Assembly (NCBI RefSeq): GCF_007004655.1
Contig: NZ_ML660099.1
Span: 143,332-207,331, forward strand
Length of the DNA stretch: 64,000 bases
Origin: Exilibacterium tricleocarpae
Lineage (GTDB): Bacteria > Pseudomonadota > Gammaproteobacteria > Pseudomonadales > Cellvibrionaceae
Direction of reading: 5' to 3'
A program made the translations under genes and the position numbers. Each line of letters starts with the position of its first letter. Within the stretch, counting starts at the first letter, position 1. This document shows positions 24,992 to 34,046 of this stretch, in pieces. The notes under the pieces are model-generated. The model saw nothing but the letters and a program-made list of their open reading frames with translations, made no database searches and was not told the origin of the DNA.

Positions 24992-27673
24992 ATGATCAAG
25001 CAGTCCAAGAGCATCGAGTTCAAGCTGAATGTAGGCTTTGCAGCCATAGTGCTGGGCCTGATCGGCGTGATTACGCTGGTGCTGCAATTCAAACTGCGCG
25101 CCGAGCTGGAGGACGACAAAGCCACCCAATTGCAACTCAACGGGGAGGTGCTGATCGCCGAACTGAACCGCCAGATCGGCATGATCAACACCCTGGCGTT
25201 GAGTGTGGCGGAATTTGCCGCCAGCGCACCGCCGCAGCGGCAGCTGTTCAACCAGGTACTGCCGGACCTTATCGATCTGACGACGTCGCAAAGCCTGGTG
25301 GCGGGCGGAGGTTTCTGGCCGGAACCCTACGCGTTTGACGCCGATACCGAAAGGGCCAGCTTTTTCTGGGGCCGCACCACCAATAACAACCTGATGTTTT
25401 TTGACGACTACAACGACCCCAGAGGTAACGGCTATCACCGCCAGCAGTGGTACGTCGCCGCCCGCCACCTGCCCAAGGGGCAGTGCTACTGGTCGCAATC
25501 CTACGTGGACCCGCACTCCAATCAGTCGATGGTCACCTGCACGGTGGCTGTGCACAAAGACAAAAAATTTATCGGCGCGGCCACAATTGACCTGAGGCTG
25601 GAGGGTTTATCGGCGTTTTTTCGGGAACATACCCGAGACACCGACGGCTATGCCTTTGCGGTGGACCAGGACAACCGATTCATCACCTATCCGGAAACGA
25701 GTTGGATCAAAAAGGACGGCGCCGGTGACAATTACACAGTCGCGGAACTGGCCGGCACCCTGACGGCGCTCTATCCCATCGCCGCCGCCCTGGATAAACT
25801 CAACGCCGATATTATCGCCCGGGCCAGGCGCAGCACCAACGGCTTTCGGCAAATTGCCGGCAGCCTCACCGACAGCAGCCCGCAGGTGTCAACCCGCAAC
25901 GCGCAGATTATGGCCGCGGCACTGCTGCGCATGCCCGACTGGCAGGGCCTGAACACACCGACACTCTCGATCAACAACGATCCGCTGTTTAAGGAACCGG
26001 TCAACGTCGGCATCTTTCTGATTCCCGATACCCTGTGGAAAATTGTCGTCGTCACCCCGATCAGCAAAAACCTGCTGTCGACCGACACCATTATCGGCGA
26101 CACCCTGAAAAGCCTGCTGGTGCCGGTGGTGATTCTGGTGGTGCTGTGCTTTATCGCCCTGCGGCATGTGGTCATTCGCCCGCTCAGGACCATTACCAAT
26201 ACACTCAAAAAAGAAACCACCAATACCAGCAATGAGTTCAATCTGCTCGATGAAAACCGCAAGGATGAATTCGGCCAAATGGCTTACTGGTACAACCGGC
26301 GCAACCAGGAGCTGGCCAGCGCCATGGACAAACTCTACTACGCCAACTCGGAACTGGCCTACCACGCCAGTTACGATCCCCTGACCAATTTGAGCAATCG
26401 GCGCGAATTCGAAAATCAACTGGAGCAACTCGCCAAAAGCGATCAGTGGAAAAACTACGCGCTGCTGTTTCTGGACCTGGATCAGTTCAAAGTCATCAAC
26501 GACACCTGCGGTCACCTGGCCGGCGACCAGTTGCTGACCAGGGTGGGCAGAAAACTGACCATGGAAACCCGGGACAACGATATCGTCTCGCGCTTCGGCG
26601 GCGACGAATTCGGTATTCTCACCTGTTGTGAGGATATCGAACACGCCGGGCACTTTGCCGAGCGAATCAGGTTCACAATCGAAAAAGCGCATTTCAGTTG
26701 GGAAAACCAGTCCTACGCCGTAACCTGCAGCATCGGCGTGGTCCACCTCGGCGACATCCCCGCCGATAAGACCACGGCGCTGCGCTATTCCGACAACGCC
26801 TGCTACGCCGCCAAAGATGCCGGTCGCAACCAGGTGCACTGTTACCACAGTACCGATCAACTGGTGATGCAGCGCGAAGGCGAAATGAACTGGCTGTTCA
26901 AGATCAGGGATGCGGTCAAGGCCAACAAACTTTTTATCGAATACCAACCGATCATTTCACTGAAAAGCCACCAGCGCAAGATCGTCGCCCTCGAAGCCCT
27001 TATCCGCATGCGCGGCTCGGACGGTGCCACCGTGCTGCCGAGCGCCTTCCTGCCGGCGGCGGAACGTTACTCGGCGATGCTGCAGGTCGACAAATGGGTG
27101 ATCAAGGAAGCGCTGAAAACCTTGTCCCAGTGGCGGCCGGTGATGAACAATATCGAGTTCATTTCCATCAACCTGTCGGCCGAGACCCTGTGCCACGCCT
27201 CGCTGCTGCCGTTTATCGAGTCGAACCTGAAAGAGTATCCGGTCGACCCCAGCAAGCTCTGCTTTGAAGTCACCGAAACCCACGTCATGATCAATCTGGA
27301 AGCGGCCAGGGCGACACTGCTGGCGCTGCGCGGCCTCGGTTGTAAAATCGCCCTCGATGACTTTGGGGCCGGTATGTCGTCGTTCGGGTATCTGCGCGAG
27401 CTGCCCGTCGACATCGTCAAAATCGACGGCGCCTTTGTCAGGGACATGGCCACCGACAGCGTGCACTACGAATTCGTCAAGTCGATACACAATGTGGCCC
27501 AGGTGATGAGCCTGCGCACCATTGCCGAATTCGTCGAGGATGAAAACACCATCAACCTGCTCGACGGTATCGGTATTCACTACGCCCAGGGTTACGCCAT
27601 CGACAAGCCGCAGAGCTGGAGTATCGTGGCGACCATGATCACCAACGACAATATCATTGCGTTCGCCAAATAA
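24992..27673 (+). CDS. Membrane GGDEF-EAL protein with extracytoplasmic Cache-like sensor
   Basis: An 893-aa c-di-GMP turnover protein. Two membrane segments (about residues 10-30 and 370-390) bracket a periplasmic dCache-like sensor (QWYVAARHLPKGQCYWSQSY, then VDPHSNQSMVTCTVAV). A HAMP-like linker follows. The GGDEF site is intact (RFGGDEFGIL, near residue 535) and an inhibitory site RDND lies five residues upstream. The EAL domain has EALIRM (near 667) and LDDFGAGMSSFGYL, so metal ligands look present. The protein could act as cyclase, phosphodiesterase or both; sequence alone does not decide. Start ATG 24992 is chosen because the membrane anchor begins there; the frame reaches 24770, and a TATAAT lies at 24836-24841. 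Confidence 0.92.
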   Translation: MIKQSKSIEFKLNVGFAAIVLGLIGVITLVLQFKLRAELEDDKATQLQLNGEVLIAELNRQIGMINTLALSVAEFAASAPPQRQLFNQVLPDLIDLTTSQSLVAGGGFWPEPYAFDADTERASFFWGRTTNNNLMFFDDYNDPRGNGYHRQQWYVAARHLPKGQCYWSQSYVDPHSNQSMVTCTVAVHKDKKFIGAATIDLRLEGLSAFFREHTRDTDGYAFAVDQDNRFITYPETSWIKKDGAGDNYTVAELAGTLTALYPIAAALDKLNADIIARARRSTNGFRQIAGSLTDSSPQVSTRNAQIMAAALLRMPDWQGLNTPTLSINNDPLFKEPVNVGIFLIPDTLWKIVVVTPISKNLLSTDTIIGDTLKSLLVPVVILVVLCFIALRHVVIRPLRTITNTLKKETTNTSNEFNLLDENRKDEFGQMAYWYNRRNQELASAMDKLYYANSELAYHASYDPLTNLSNRREFENQLEQLAKSDQWKNYALLFLDLDQFKVINDTCGHLAGDQLLTRVGRKLTMETRDNDIVSRFGGDEFGILTCCEDIEHAGHFAERIRFTIEKAHFSWENQSYAVTCSIGVVHLGDIPADKTTALRYSDNACYAAKDAGRNQVHCYHSTDQLVMQREGEMNWLFKIRDAVKANKLFIEYQPIISLKSHQRKIVALEALIRMRGSDGATVLPSAFLPAAERYSAMLQVDKWVIKEALKTLSQWRPVMNNIEFISINLSAETLCHASLLPFIESNLKEYPVDPSKLCFEVTETHVMINLEAARATLLALRGLGCKIALDDFGAGMSSFGYLRELPVDIVKIDGAFVRDMATDSVHYEFVKSIHNVAQVMSLRTIAEFVEDENTINLLDGIGIHYAQGYAIDKPQSWSIVATMITNDNIIAFAK

Positions 27674-27756
27674 ACCACCAATAGTTACGGCGGAAATACC
27701 GTATGATACGGCTTTTGCCGCCGGTGGCGGTGCTTGTGAATACGTGAGGAGAGGTT

Positions 27757-28968
27757 GTGGCTATACCGGTACCCGAGGATATTGTTCCGCTGGAGACTAT
27801 TCTGCCCGATGAACCCCTGTTGATGATGGGGGCCGGCCCGGTGCCGATACCGGCCAGGGTGGCGGCGGCAAACTCTATCGTTATCAACCATCTCGGCGAC
27901 ACCCTGGCGCAGGTTATCGAACAAGTCAAAGCCATGTCGCGCTACGTGTTCCAGACCCGCTCACAACATATTCTCGGAGTCGCCGGGCCCGGTTCCGCCG
28001 CGATGGAAATGGCCGTCGTCAACCTGGTCGAACCCGACAGTACTGTGCTCAGCATCTGCAACGGTTTTTTCAGTAACCGCCTGGCCGATATGTCCCGGCG
28101 CGCCAGGGCCCGGGTGGTTCAGGAAATCGTGCCGGACGGCGTCGCGGCCGACCCGATTCAAGTGGCGGCACTGCTGGCGCAACACCGCCCGGCGGTACTG
28201 ACCATCGTCCAGGGCGAAACCTCAAATACCGTCTTCAATCGGCACCTGCCGGCTATTTGCAAAGCTGCGCAGGCACACAACTGCATGGTGGTGGTCGACG
28301 CAGTCTGCACGCTCAGCACTATGGAACTGGCGATGGACCAATGGGGCATAGACGCGGTGATCACCGGCGGGCAAAAGGGGTTGTCCTCGATTCCCGGCGT
28401 ATCCCTGGTAGCCTTTTCCAATAGCGCCTGGCAGTTTATCGAGGCGCGCACCGATGAACTGATGCACTGGTGTTACGACGCCAAGCTGGCCGACCAGTTC
28501 TGGTACAAAAAGTCCTACCACTATACTGCGCCGGTTTCAGGCATACTGGCCATTCACGAAGCCCTGCGGCTGATCTGCGAGGAGACCCTGCCGGCCCGCA
28601 TCGATCGCCACCTGCGCTGCTCGCAGGCGTTGCAGGCGGGCATTGAGGGAATGGGACTGTCGCTGTATGTCAAACCCGAGGCGCGTTTGAATTCGGTCGT
28701 AGGTATCGAGGTACCGGATGGTATCGAGTCAAAAGCCCTGTTGCGCTATATGTCCGAGCGCTACCGGGTGGAGATTTCCGGTTCGTTCGGACCCAATATC
28801 GTCCGCATTGGCCAGATGGGGGAACAGAGTCGCAGCCACCACTTGTTTCGCACGCTGCACGCCCTCGGTTCCAGCATCAAAGCGCTCGGAGCCCGTATCA
28901 ACCTGCCGGCGGGTGTCGCTGCGCTCGAGCAGAGTCTGGAGGCCCATGAGTTCGGCGATGGTTATTGA
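27757..28968 (+). CDS. Class V PLP aminotransferase (alanine/serine-glyoxylate type)
   Basis: A 403-aa cytosolic aminotransferase resembling alanine-glyoxylate and serine-pyruvate transaminases. The opening MMGAGPVPIPARV is the family's GPxxVP segment. The PLP lysine is in ITGGQKGLSSIPGV, preceded by VVVDAVCTLSTMELAMDQWG, the Asp that holds the pyridine nitrogen. Start is GTG at 27757 with GAGGAGAGG upstream. The exact amino donor cannot be told; 2-aminoethylphosphonate transaminase (PhnW) is related but no phosphonate genes are adjacent. Confidence 0.85.
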   Translation: MAIPVPEDIVPLETILPDEPLLMMGAGPVPIPARVAAANSIVINHLGDTLAQVIEQVKAMSRYVFQTRSQHILGVAGPGSAAMEMAVVNLVEPDSTVLSICNGFFSNRLADMSRRARARVVQEIVPDGVAADPIQVAALLAQHRPAVLTIVQGETSNTVFNRHLPAICKAAQAHNCMVVVDAVCTLSTMELAMDQWGIDAVITGGQKGLSSIPGVSLVAFSNSAWQFIEARTDELMHWCYDAKLADQFWYKKSYHYTAPVSGILAIHEALRLICEETLPARIDRHLRCSQALQAGIEGMGLSLYVKPEARLNSVVGIEVPDGIESKALLRYMSERYRVEISGSFGPNIVRIGQMGEQSRSHHLFRTLHALGSSIKALGARINLPAGVAALEQSLEAHEFGDGY

Positions 28969-29124
28969 TCGTTGTTTTGCCAAGGCTCTGCTGCCATAGC
29001 TACGTCCAGTCTCAGTTATATCCGGTCTCATCGAAGCGGCTTCGGGCCGGTATCCGCTTTATGAGCACCCATGCCCGGTATGAAAAGATTGACGTGCAAA
29101 CTCTCGAAAACCGGAGGGTTAACG

Positions 29125-29334
29125 GTGGGCAGCAAACCGATTGAAACTGATGCCGGCCAGCGAACGGTATTAAAAGAAGTTGGGAGCCTGATGGTGGCTG
29201 GGCCAGATACGCCAGCAGGTGAAAAATTGGATGTAGCGGCTACACTTTTCGAGGCTTATGGAGCGAGGCATTTCTCTATGAATACGCCTGATCCTGTTCA
29301 GGCCATCAAATTTAAAATGGAGCACAAAGGGTTG
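29125..29334 (+). pseudogene. Truncated HigA-like antitoxin
   Basis: A GTG start with a GGAGGG ribosome site opens a frame whose product (KPIETDAGQRTVLKEVGSL, TPAGEKLDVAATLFEAYGAR, PDPVQAIKFKMEHKGL) matches the N-terminal part of HigA/XRE-type antitoxins as I know them. Resemblance stops at about 29334, just before the helix-turn-helix DNA-binding domain should begin, and the frame then runs to 29484 across the end of parA. No higB toxin is seen upstream or downstream. The stretch is visibly AT-richer than its neighbours. I call it a remnant of a lost toxin-antitoxin pair; its break lies next to the parA stop codon at 29337. Confidence 0.6.
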
Positions 29335-29336
29335 TT

Positions 29337-30104
29337 TCAAGCGGGATTGAATCGGGAATGCTGCGCGCCGGTGCCGATACCTGACCCGGAAGATCCCCGG
29401 TCTGTCATCCCGGCACCGGCCTGGCGCCGCTGCTGCCAATCATCGAGCCACTCGACAAGACGTTCGATGTGCCCGATATCGTGACTCACACGCGACGGCG
29501 ACATATCGTGCAGTCCCATACCCAATTCCGCCGCGCGCACATAGTTCTGGCTGTCGCGCAGTACCGCGACCACCGGAATACCGAGCGCGTCGAGAAAGCG
29601 CATCAGCTTGGCCAGACTCTCGGTATTTTTGCGCGTGCGATTGGCGACGACCGCCAGTTTGCACTCGCTGCGGTTGATCTTCGCCACCAGCAACAGGTCG
29701 GCAATACAGCGCGACGCCGCGTGAATATCCATCAGGGACGGGAGTACCGGTACCAGAATACTCGACGAGCCCCGCGTCAGCTCCCGAATCTGGTCGCTGG
29801 TCACACCGGCCGGCGAATCGACAATCAAGTGAGCGGTCCCGCTCGGTACCCGCAGTTGCCAACTGCGGGTCGCCTGCATATTGCGCTTGTAGGCCGCAAT
29901 GCCCTGGATCGTCGGCATGGTCACCGACCGCCGGTCCAGCCAACCCATGGTCGAGCCCTGGGGGTCGTAATCCATGACCACCGGTGCAGCACCGCGCTTT
30001 GCATAACAGGCGGCAATATTGGTGACGAGCGTCGATTTGCCGCAGCCCCCTTTCGGGTTGAGGACGACTATCTTGTTCAGCGGCTTGTTCAGGGGCTTGT
30101 TCAT
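29337..30104 (-). CDS. Orphan ParA-family ATPase
   Basis: A 255-aa deviant Walker ATPase. The P-loop is NPKGGCGKSTLVTNIA; the next motifs are VVMDYDPQGSTMGWL and LIVDSPAGVTSDQI. Such proteins position plasmids, chromosomes or protein complexes. No parB, MinE or chemotaxis gene is adjacent, so it is an orphan. Start ATG 30104 is used because the P-loop should lie near the N-terminus. The last ~30 residues are low-complexity Gly/Ser/Thr and end next to the antitoxin remnant, so the tail may have been made by a deletion joining the two. Confidence 0.88.
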   Translation of the reverse strand: MNKPLNKPLNKIVVLNPKGGCGKSTLVTNIAACYAKRGAAPVVMDYDPQGSTMGWLDRRSVTMPTIQGIAAYKRNMQATRSWQLRVPSGTAHLIVDSPAGVTSDQIRELTRGSSSILVPVLPSLMDIHAASRCIADLLLVAKINRSECKLAVVANRTRKNTESLAKLMRFLDALGIPVVAVLRDSQNYVRAAELGMGLHDMSPSRVSHDIGHIERLVEWLDDWQQRRQAGAGMTDRGSSGSGIGTGAQHSRFNPA

Positions 30105-30232
30105 TGGGTTACAGCGTGGCCGGCATAGCCTTGGGGTCCGCAACAGCGATATGTTAAAGAAGAATAAAAGGCCACCCCCGAAAAGTCCACCAGCGGGCCG
30201 GTCCGTTCCGGCCCCGGCATAGGCTTCGGCCG

Positions 30233-31273
30233 CTACCAGCTGTAGGACACACTCAGAGAGCCGTAATTGTGGGAATGGGGTTGCTTTTTGAACTCCCGGG
30301 TTCGAAACACCCGGGCATAGGACACTTTCCAGTGCCCGGCGGTAAAGCTCACACCGGTGGAGATATCAGCCACCAGCACTTCCTTGTCAACCGAGTGACT
30401 GTTTTTAAACGTATTGCCGTCGAGAAAAATATCCCGCCCTACGATACGGGTATCGAGCGAAATAAAACCGTGCAGGCCGGAAAAGCCACTGCTGCTGAGG
30501 CGCGGATCGATGCGGCCCGGGGCGCTGTTATCGCCGCCCGGGCGCACGGCGGAGGTGCCGAAATCATCCGGCAAGCGCCAGCCGATACGATACTCGACCC
30601 CGACATTCAGGTAGGCCGCCACATTGCCCAGGTTGATGCCGCTGTGGCCGATCAGGTCGTGGGCCAGACCGCGCCCGAGCGGTTTGTCAAACAGGCGGTG
30701 TTTGTGTTCGTAGGAAATTTGCAGAGCCGGCTCGTTGCGCAACTGGTTATCCCAGCCCTGAAATTTGTCGAAACCGCGCAGGTCGTGAATAAAATCCTGC
30801 GCCTCCCGGGCGTAAGCGCCCGGACCGACAATGCCGAAGGTGACACCTACGGTATCGAGCTGATCGCGACTGCGGGTGTGGTATTCGATACCCGTGTAGA
30901 GAAACCCGGCATAGGGCCGTTCATCTTTCACTAACTCCCGGGCCTCGATATCGGCCGGCGTATAGATCAACTGACCGGCGCTGAACACCAGGTTGCGGGA
31001 GAGTTTTTTGCGGTCGCGCAGGTCGTGGAAAAAGTGCAGCTTGTCGTTGACCTGCCGCAACCACTTCGGAATTCTGGGATCGGTCTCGTAAGACGACAAA
31101 TCCGGTGAGACCCAGGAGGCGCGAATGCCGTTGGTATAGTTTTGGTCGCTTTCGGCAAACAGGTCATTTTCGAAGTACAGGTTCAGGGACCAGGGATCGC
31201 TGTTGTGATGTGCCGCCGCCGGTGGACCGGCCAAACTCAGCAAACTGATAAAAAATCGAGTGTAAATGCGCAT
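30233..31273 (-). CDS. LpxR-like outer-membrane lipid A deacylase (DUF2219)
   Basis: A 346-aa outer-membrane protein. The signal peptide is MRIYTRFFISLLSLAGPPAAA. The mature start NLYFENDLFAESDQNYTNGI is the LpxR/DUF2219 signature; in Salmonella LpxR the Asn-Asp pair in this segment forms part of the Ca2+/active site. A conserved His lies in the SYEHKHRLF stretch, and the protein ends LSVSYSW, with a terminal aromatic typical of beta-barrels. LpxR removes the 3'-acyloxyacyl group of lipid A. Many DUF2219 proteins are untested, so the activity is inferred. Confidence 0.85.
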   Translation of the reverse strand: MRIYTRFFISLLSLAGPPAAAHHNSDPWSLNLYFENDLFAESDQNYTNGIRASWVSPDLSSYETDPRIPKWLRQVNDKLHFFHDLRDRKKLSRNLVFSAGQLIYTPADIEARELVKDERPYAGFLYTGIEYHTRSRDQLDTVGVTFGIVGPGAYAREAQDFIHDLRGFDKFQGWDNQLRNEPALQISYEHKHRLFDKPLGRGLAHDLIGHSGINLGNVAAYLNVGVEYRIGWRLPDDFGTSAVRPGGDNSAPGRIDPRLSSSGFSGLHGFISLDTRIVGRDIFLDGNTFKNSHSVDKEVLVADISTGVSFTAGHWKVSYARVFRTREFKKQPHSHNYGSLSVSYSW

Positions 31274-31435
31274 AGACCTCTCATTCGCAGATGGTAGTGT
31301 TGGGTAACCCAGTGGGGTAATTCTTATCGGATAACGCTATAACCGACTACATGATTGCCGGCTGCATAAATAGTACCGCACTCGCCTCAGGCGCCTGCTG
31401 TTGGCGATACCGAAGCGAAGGCGTGCCAGTTGATC

Positions 31436-31569
31436 GGTCTGCCTCTGGCTAAGGCTCTCAGAAACACGTCGTGAACCCGTCCATGGGGACTCGCCTAAAG
31501 CGCCTACTTCTGGTCCCGACAGCATCCCTGCTGTCGAGAGTTTCTGAAAGCCTTAGCCAGAGACAGACC
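31436..31569. repeat. 134-bp element with 30-bp inverted arms, interspersed repeat family
   Basis: Arms 31436-31465 and 31540-31569 are reverse complements at 28 of 30 positions. Inside is a perfect 8-bp hairpin (CGACAGCA / TGCTGTCG with a TCCC loop, 31517-31536). Parts of the left arm and the bases before it recur at 48505-48525 (19 of 21 identical) and 58601-58619 (18 of 19), so this is a dispersed family. No protein frame is credible. It could be a small non-autonomous element or a transcribed structured RNA. It occupies most of the 31274-31740 gap, where no other gene is seen. Confidence 0.7.
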
Positions 31570-31740
31570 TAACCGCAATACGCTTAATCAAGACCGATAC
31601 GACTTGAACGGGCATCAATAAACTGGCGTAAATCCCCCCAGGCAAGTGCCATTCGTTACAGGTTTTTTTGAGGTGCCGATATAGAACCGGCTGGCGGCAG
31701 GGAGTTCAATCGGCCACCGCCGATCCACTGCCAACCGCCG

Positions 31741-32637
31741 CTACCCGGGCTGATAAGTCTGCCCCTGCAGCAGCGGTTTGCTGCGTTCAAACGCCTCCAC
31801 CATCGCCGCCATAAACACCCGCACCCGCGAGGTGCGGCGCAGGTCGCGGTGGGTGAACAGCCAGATCTGGTAGGCCTCTTCGCAGCGCAGGTCCGGCACC
31901 CGCTGCAACTCGGGGTGCTGGTCGGCCATAAAGCAGGGCAACATGGCAATCCCCAGCCCTTCACGCACGGCGGATAGCTGCAACAGCGGATTGTTGAGGT
32001 GGTGACGGGTGGGCAACTTCGGGTAAGCACTGTTTTTCACCCAGTCGGGGTGAGATTCCAGGTCGTCCCAGCCGATCCATACGGCCTCCTCGGCCAGATT
32101 CGACAGCCCTACTTTTTTGACGTAACTGCGCGCCGCATAGTTGGCCCGGGCATAGGTGGTCACCTTGCGGCCCACCAGGTCGCCGGGGGGGCGGTTGGTA
32201 ATCCGAATGGCCACGTCGGCCTCGCGGTTGTTGAGGCTGAGGGCATCGTAAGTGGCGACAACGTCCAACTCGATCTGCGGGTATTTGCGAGTGAAGCTGA
32301 CAATATCCTGCATCAATAATGTCGAGGCCAGGATATCGGGCATAGTGACTTTCAGCGGACCGCTGAGCTTGGAGTCCTTGCCGAGCACGCGCCGCTCCAG
32401 CGCGTGCACCTTGTCCTCCACTTCCTGCACCTCTTGAAAAACATCTCGCCCTTCGGCAGTCAGGCGATAGCCGCCGGCCAGGCGGTCGAACAACCGCACT
32501 CCCAGGTCCTGCTCCAGCGCCCGCACCCGCCGCGACACCGTCGAATGGCTGACATCGAGCTTCTGGGCCGCCGCCCGCACCGAGCCGGCATCCGCCATGG
32601 CCAGGAAGACTTTAAGGTCCGACCACTCCATTGCCAT
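31741..32637 (-). CDS. LysR-family transcriptional regulator
   Basis: A 298-aa LysR regulator. The N-terminal winged helix is clear (LKVFLAMADAGSVRAAAQKL, VSHSTVSRRVRALEQDLG, VRLFDRLAGGYRLTAEG), followed by a periplasmic-binding-protein-like effector domain. It is transcribed away from egtB with 148 bases between the starts, the usual arrangement for a LysR regulator and its target, so it may control ergothioneine synthesis. The effector domain resembles CrgA-like members (IRITNRPPGDLVGRKV). ATG 32637 and ATG 32631 are both possible starts. Confidence 0.92.
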   Translation of the reverse strand: MAMEWSDLKVFLAMADAGSVRAAAQKLDVSHSTVSRRVRALEQDLGVRLFDRLAGGYRLTAEGRDVFQEVQEVEDKVHALERRVLGKDSKLSGPLKVTMPDILASTLLMQDIVSFTRKYPQIELDVVATYDALSLNNREADVAIRITNRPPGDLVGRKVTTYARANYAARSYVKKVGLSNLAEEAVWIGWDDLESHPDWVKNSAYPKLPTRHHLNNPLLQLSAVREGLGIAMLPCFMADQHPELQRVPDLRCEEAYQIWLFTHRDLRRTSRVRVFMAAMVEAFERSKPLLQGQTYQPG

Positions 32638-32785
32638 CTACAACCACCTTACTTCGCCAAAATCGATACATATTGCCGACACCATTCCATTTTCGTCTCA
32701 TTTTTGCAACAGAGAAGCGCAGATATCGCCGGTTTTTATTCCCAAATGCAACACCTATACTTTGCCGCAGCAAGGAGATCGCTTT

Positions 32786-34045
32786 GTGACATCGCCTATC
32801 GCCGCCAATACAGCCAAGTTGCAGGAAGCCTTTCGCCACCGCCGCAGCGTGTCGGAGTCACTGACCCGGGGTCTCAGCGCCGAGGATATGGTGGTCCAAT
32901 CAATGGACGACGCCAGCCCGGCCAAATGGCACCTGGCCCATACCACCTGGTTTTTCGAAGCCTTCGTCCTCAACAAGTATCAAGACAACTATCGGCCGGT
33001 GGACCCGGACTATAACTTTCTCTTCAACTCATACTACAACAGCGTCGGCGAACGGCACGCACGCCCGCTGCGGGGCATGTTGACGCGCCCCGGGATCGAA
33101 GCGGTCAGGGCTTACCGACGCGCCGTAGACGCTTCGGTGCTGGCCTTACTGGAGCAACCCCACCCGCGCGCCAGGGGGCTGGCCGATACGGTCACCGTCG
33201 GCCTGCATCACGAGATGCAGCACCAGGAGCTGCTGTTGACCGATCTTCTGCACGCCCTGTCGATCAATCCCACGGCACCCGCCATGCGCCCCGCCCCGCC
33301 CGCGGACGACACCCGTGCCGCCGGCCTGGTGTTTATGCCCTTCGACGAGGGCCTCTATGAAATAGGCGCGGCCGGCGACGGTTTCAGTTTCGATTGCGAG
33401 GGGCCGCGACACCAGACCTACCTGCGCGGCTTCAGCCTCGCCAACCGCACCGTCACCAATGCCGAATGGCTGGCGTTTATGAACGACGGCGGCTACAGCA
33501 CGGCCACCCTGTGGTTGTCCGACGGCTGGGCCCAGTGCCAGGCAGAGCAGTGGCAGGCACCGCTCTACTGGAGCCAGCGCGATGGCGAGTGGCACCAGTT
33601 CGGGCTTTACGGACGCCAGCCGGTCAATCCGGAGGCGCCGGTCTGCCACGTCAATTACTTCGAGGCCGATGCCTTTGCCCAGTGGGCGGGCGCGCGCCTG
33701 CCCACCGAGCAGGAATGGGAAGTAGCCGCCGGCGATGCGCCTATCGCCGGTAACTTCCAGGACCGCGAGTACTGGCGGCCCCGCGCCGCCGCCGGCAGCG
33801 GCCTGCAACAACTCTACGGCGACGTGTGGGAGTGGACCCGCAGTCCCTACGCGCCCTACCCCGGTTTCAGCGCCGCACCCGGCGCCATCGGCGAATACAA
33901 CGGCAAGTTTATGTGCGGCCAGTTCGTGCTGCGCGGCGGCTCCTGTGCCACGCCGCAGCAACAGTTGCGCCGCAGCTACCGCAATTTTTTCTACCCTCAC
34001 CAGCGCTGGCAATTTTCCGGTCTGCGCCTAGCCAAGGACCTTTGA
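32786..34045 (+). CDS. egtB: Ergothioneine biosynthesis sulfoxide synthase EgtB
   Basis: A 419-aa non-haem iron enzyme that joins hercynine to a thiol (gamma-glutamylcysteine or cysteine) using O2. The N-terminal DinB-like domain supplies iron ligands (LAHTTWFFE; HHEMQHQELLLTDLL near residue 140). The C-terminal formylglycine-enzyme-like domain includes LPTEQEWEVAA, DVWEWTRSPY and VLRGGSCATP, ending FSGLRLAKDL. Start GTG 32786 is chosen because AAGGAG lies seven bases upstream; longer upstream frames lack protein character. It is followed after one base by egtD. No egtA, egtC or egtE is in the window, so the sulfur donor and lyase are not shown. Confidence 0.94.
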   Translation: MTSPIAANTAKLQEAFRHRRSVSESLTRGLSAEDMVVQSMDDASPAKWHLAHTTWFFEAFVLNKYQDNYRPVDPDYNFLFNSYYNSVGERHARPLRGMLTRPGIEAVRAYRRAVDASVLALLEQPHPRARGLADTVTVGLHHEMQHQELLLTDLLHALSINPTAPAMRPAPPADDTRAAGLVFMPFDEGLYEIGAAGDGFSFDCEGPRHQTYLRGFSLANRTVTNAEWLAFMNDGGYSTATLWLSDGWAQCQAEQWQAPLYWSQRDGEWHQFGLYGRQPVNPEAPVCHVNYFEADAFAQWAGARLPTEQEWEVAAGDAPIAGNFQDREYWRPRAAAGSGLQQLYGDVWEWTRSPYAPYPGFSAAPGAIGEYNGKFMCGQFVLRGGSCATPQQQLRRSYRNFFYPHQRWQFSGLRLAKDL

Positions 34046-34046
34046 T

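Noticed and set aside
29335..29484. Continuation of the antitoxin frame into parA
   Set aside because: This part is antisense to the parA coding end and no longer resembles HigA.
32597..32785. N-terminal extension of EgtB
   Set aside because: GTG 32786 has AAGGAG at good spacing and matches where EgtB proteins begin; the upstream part overlaps the LysR gene start.
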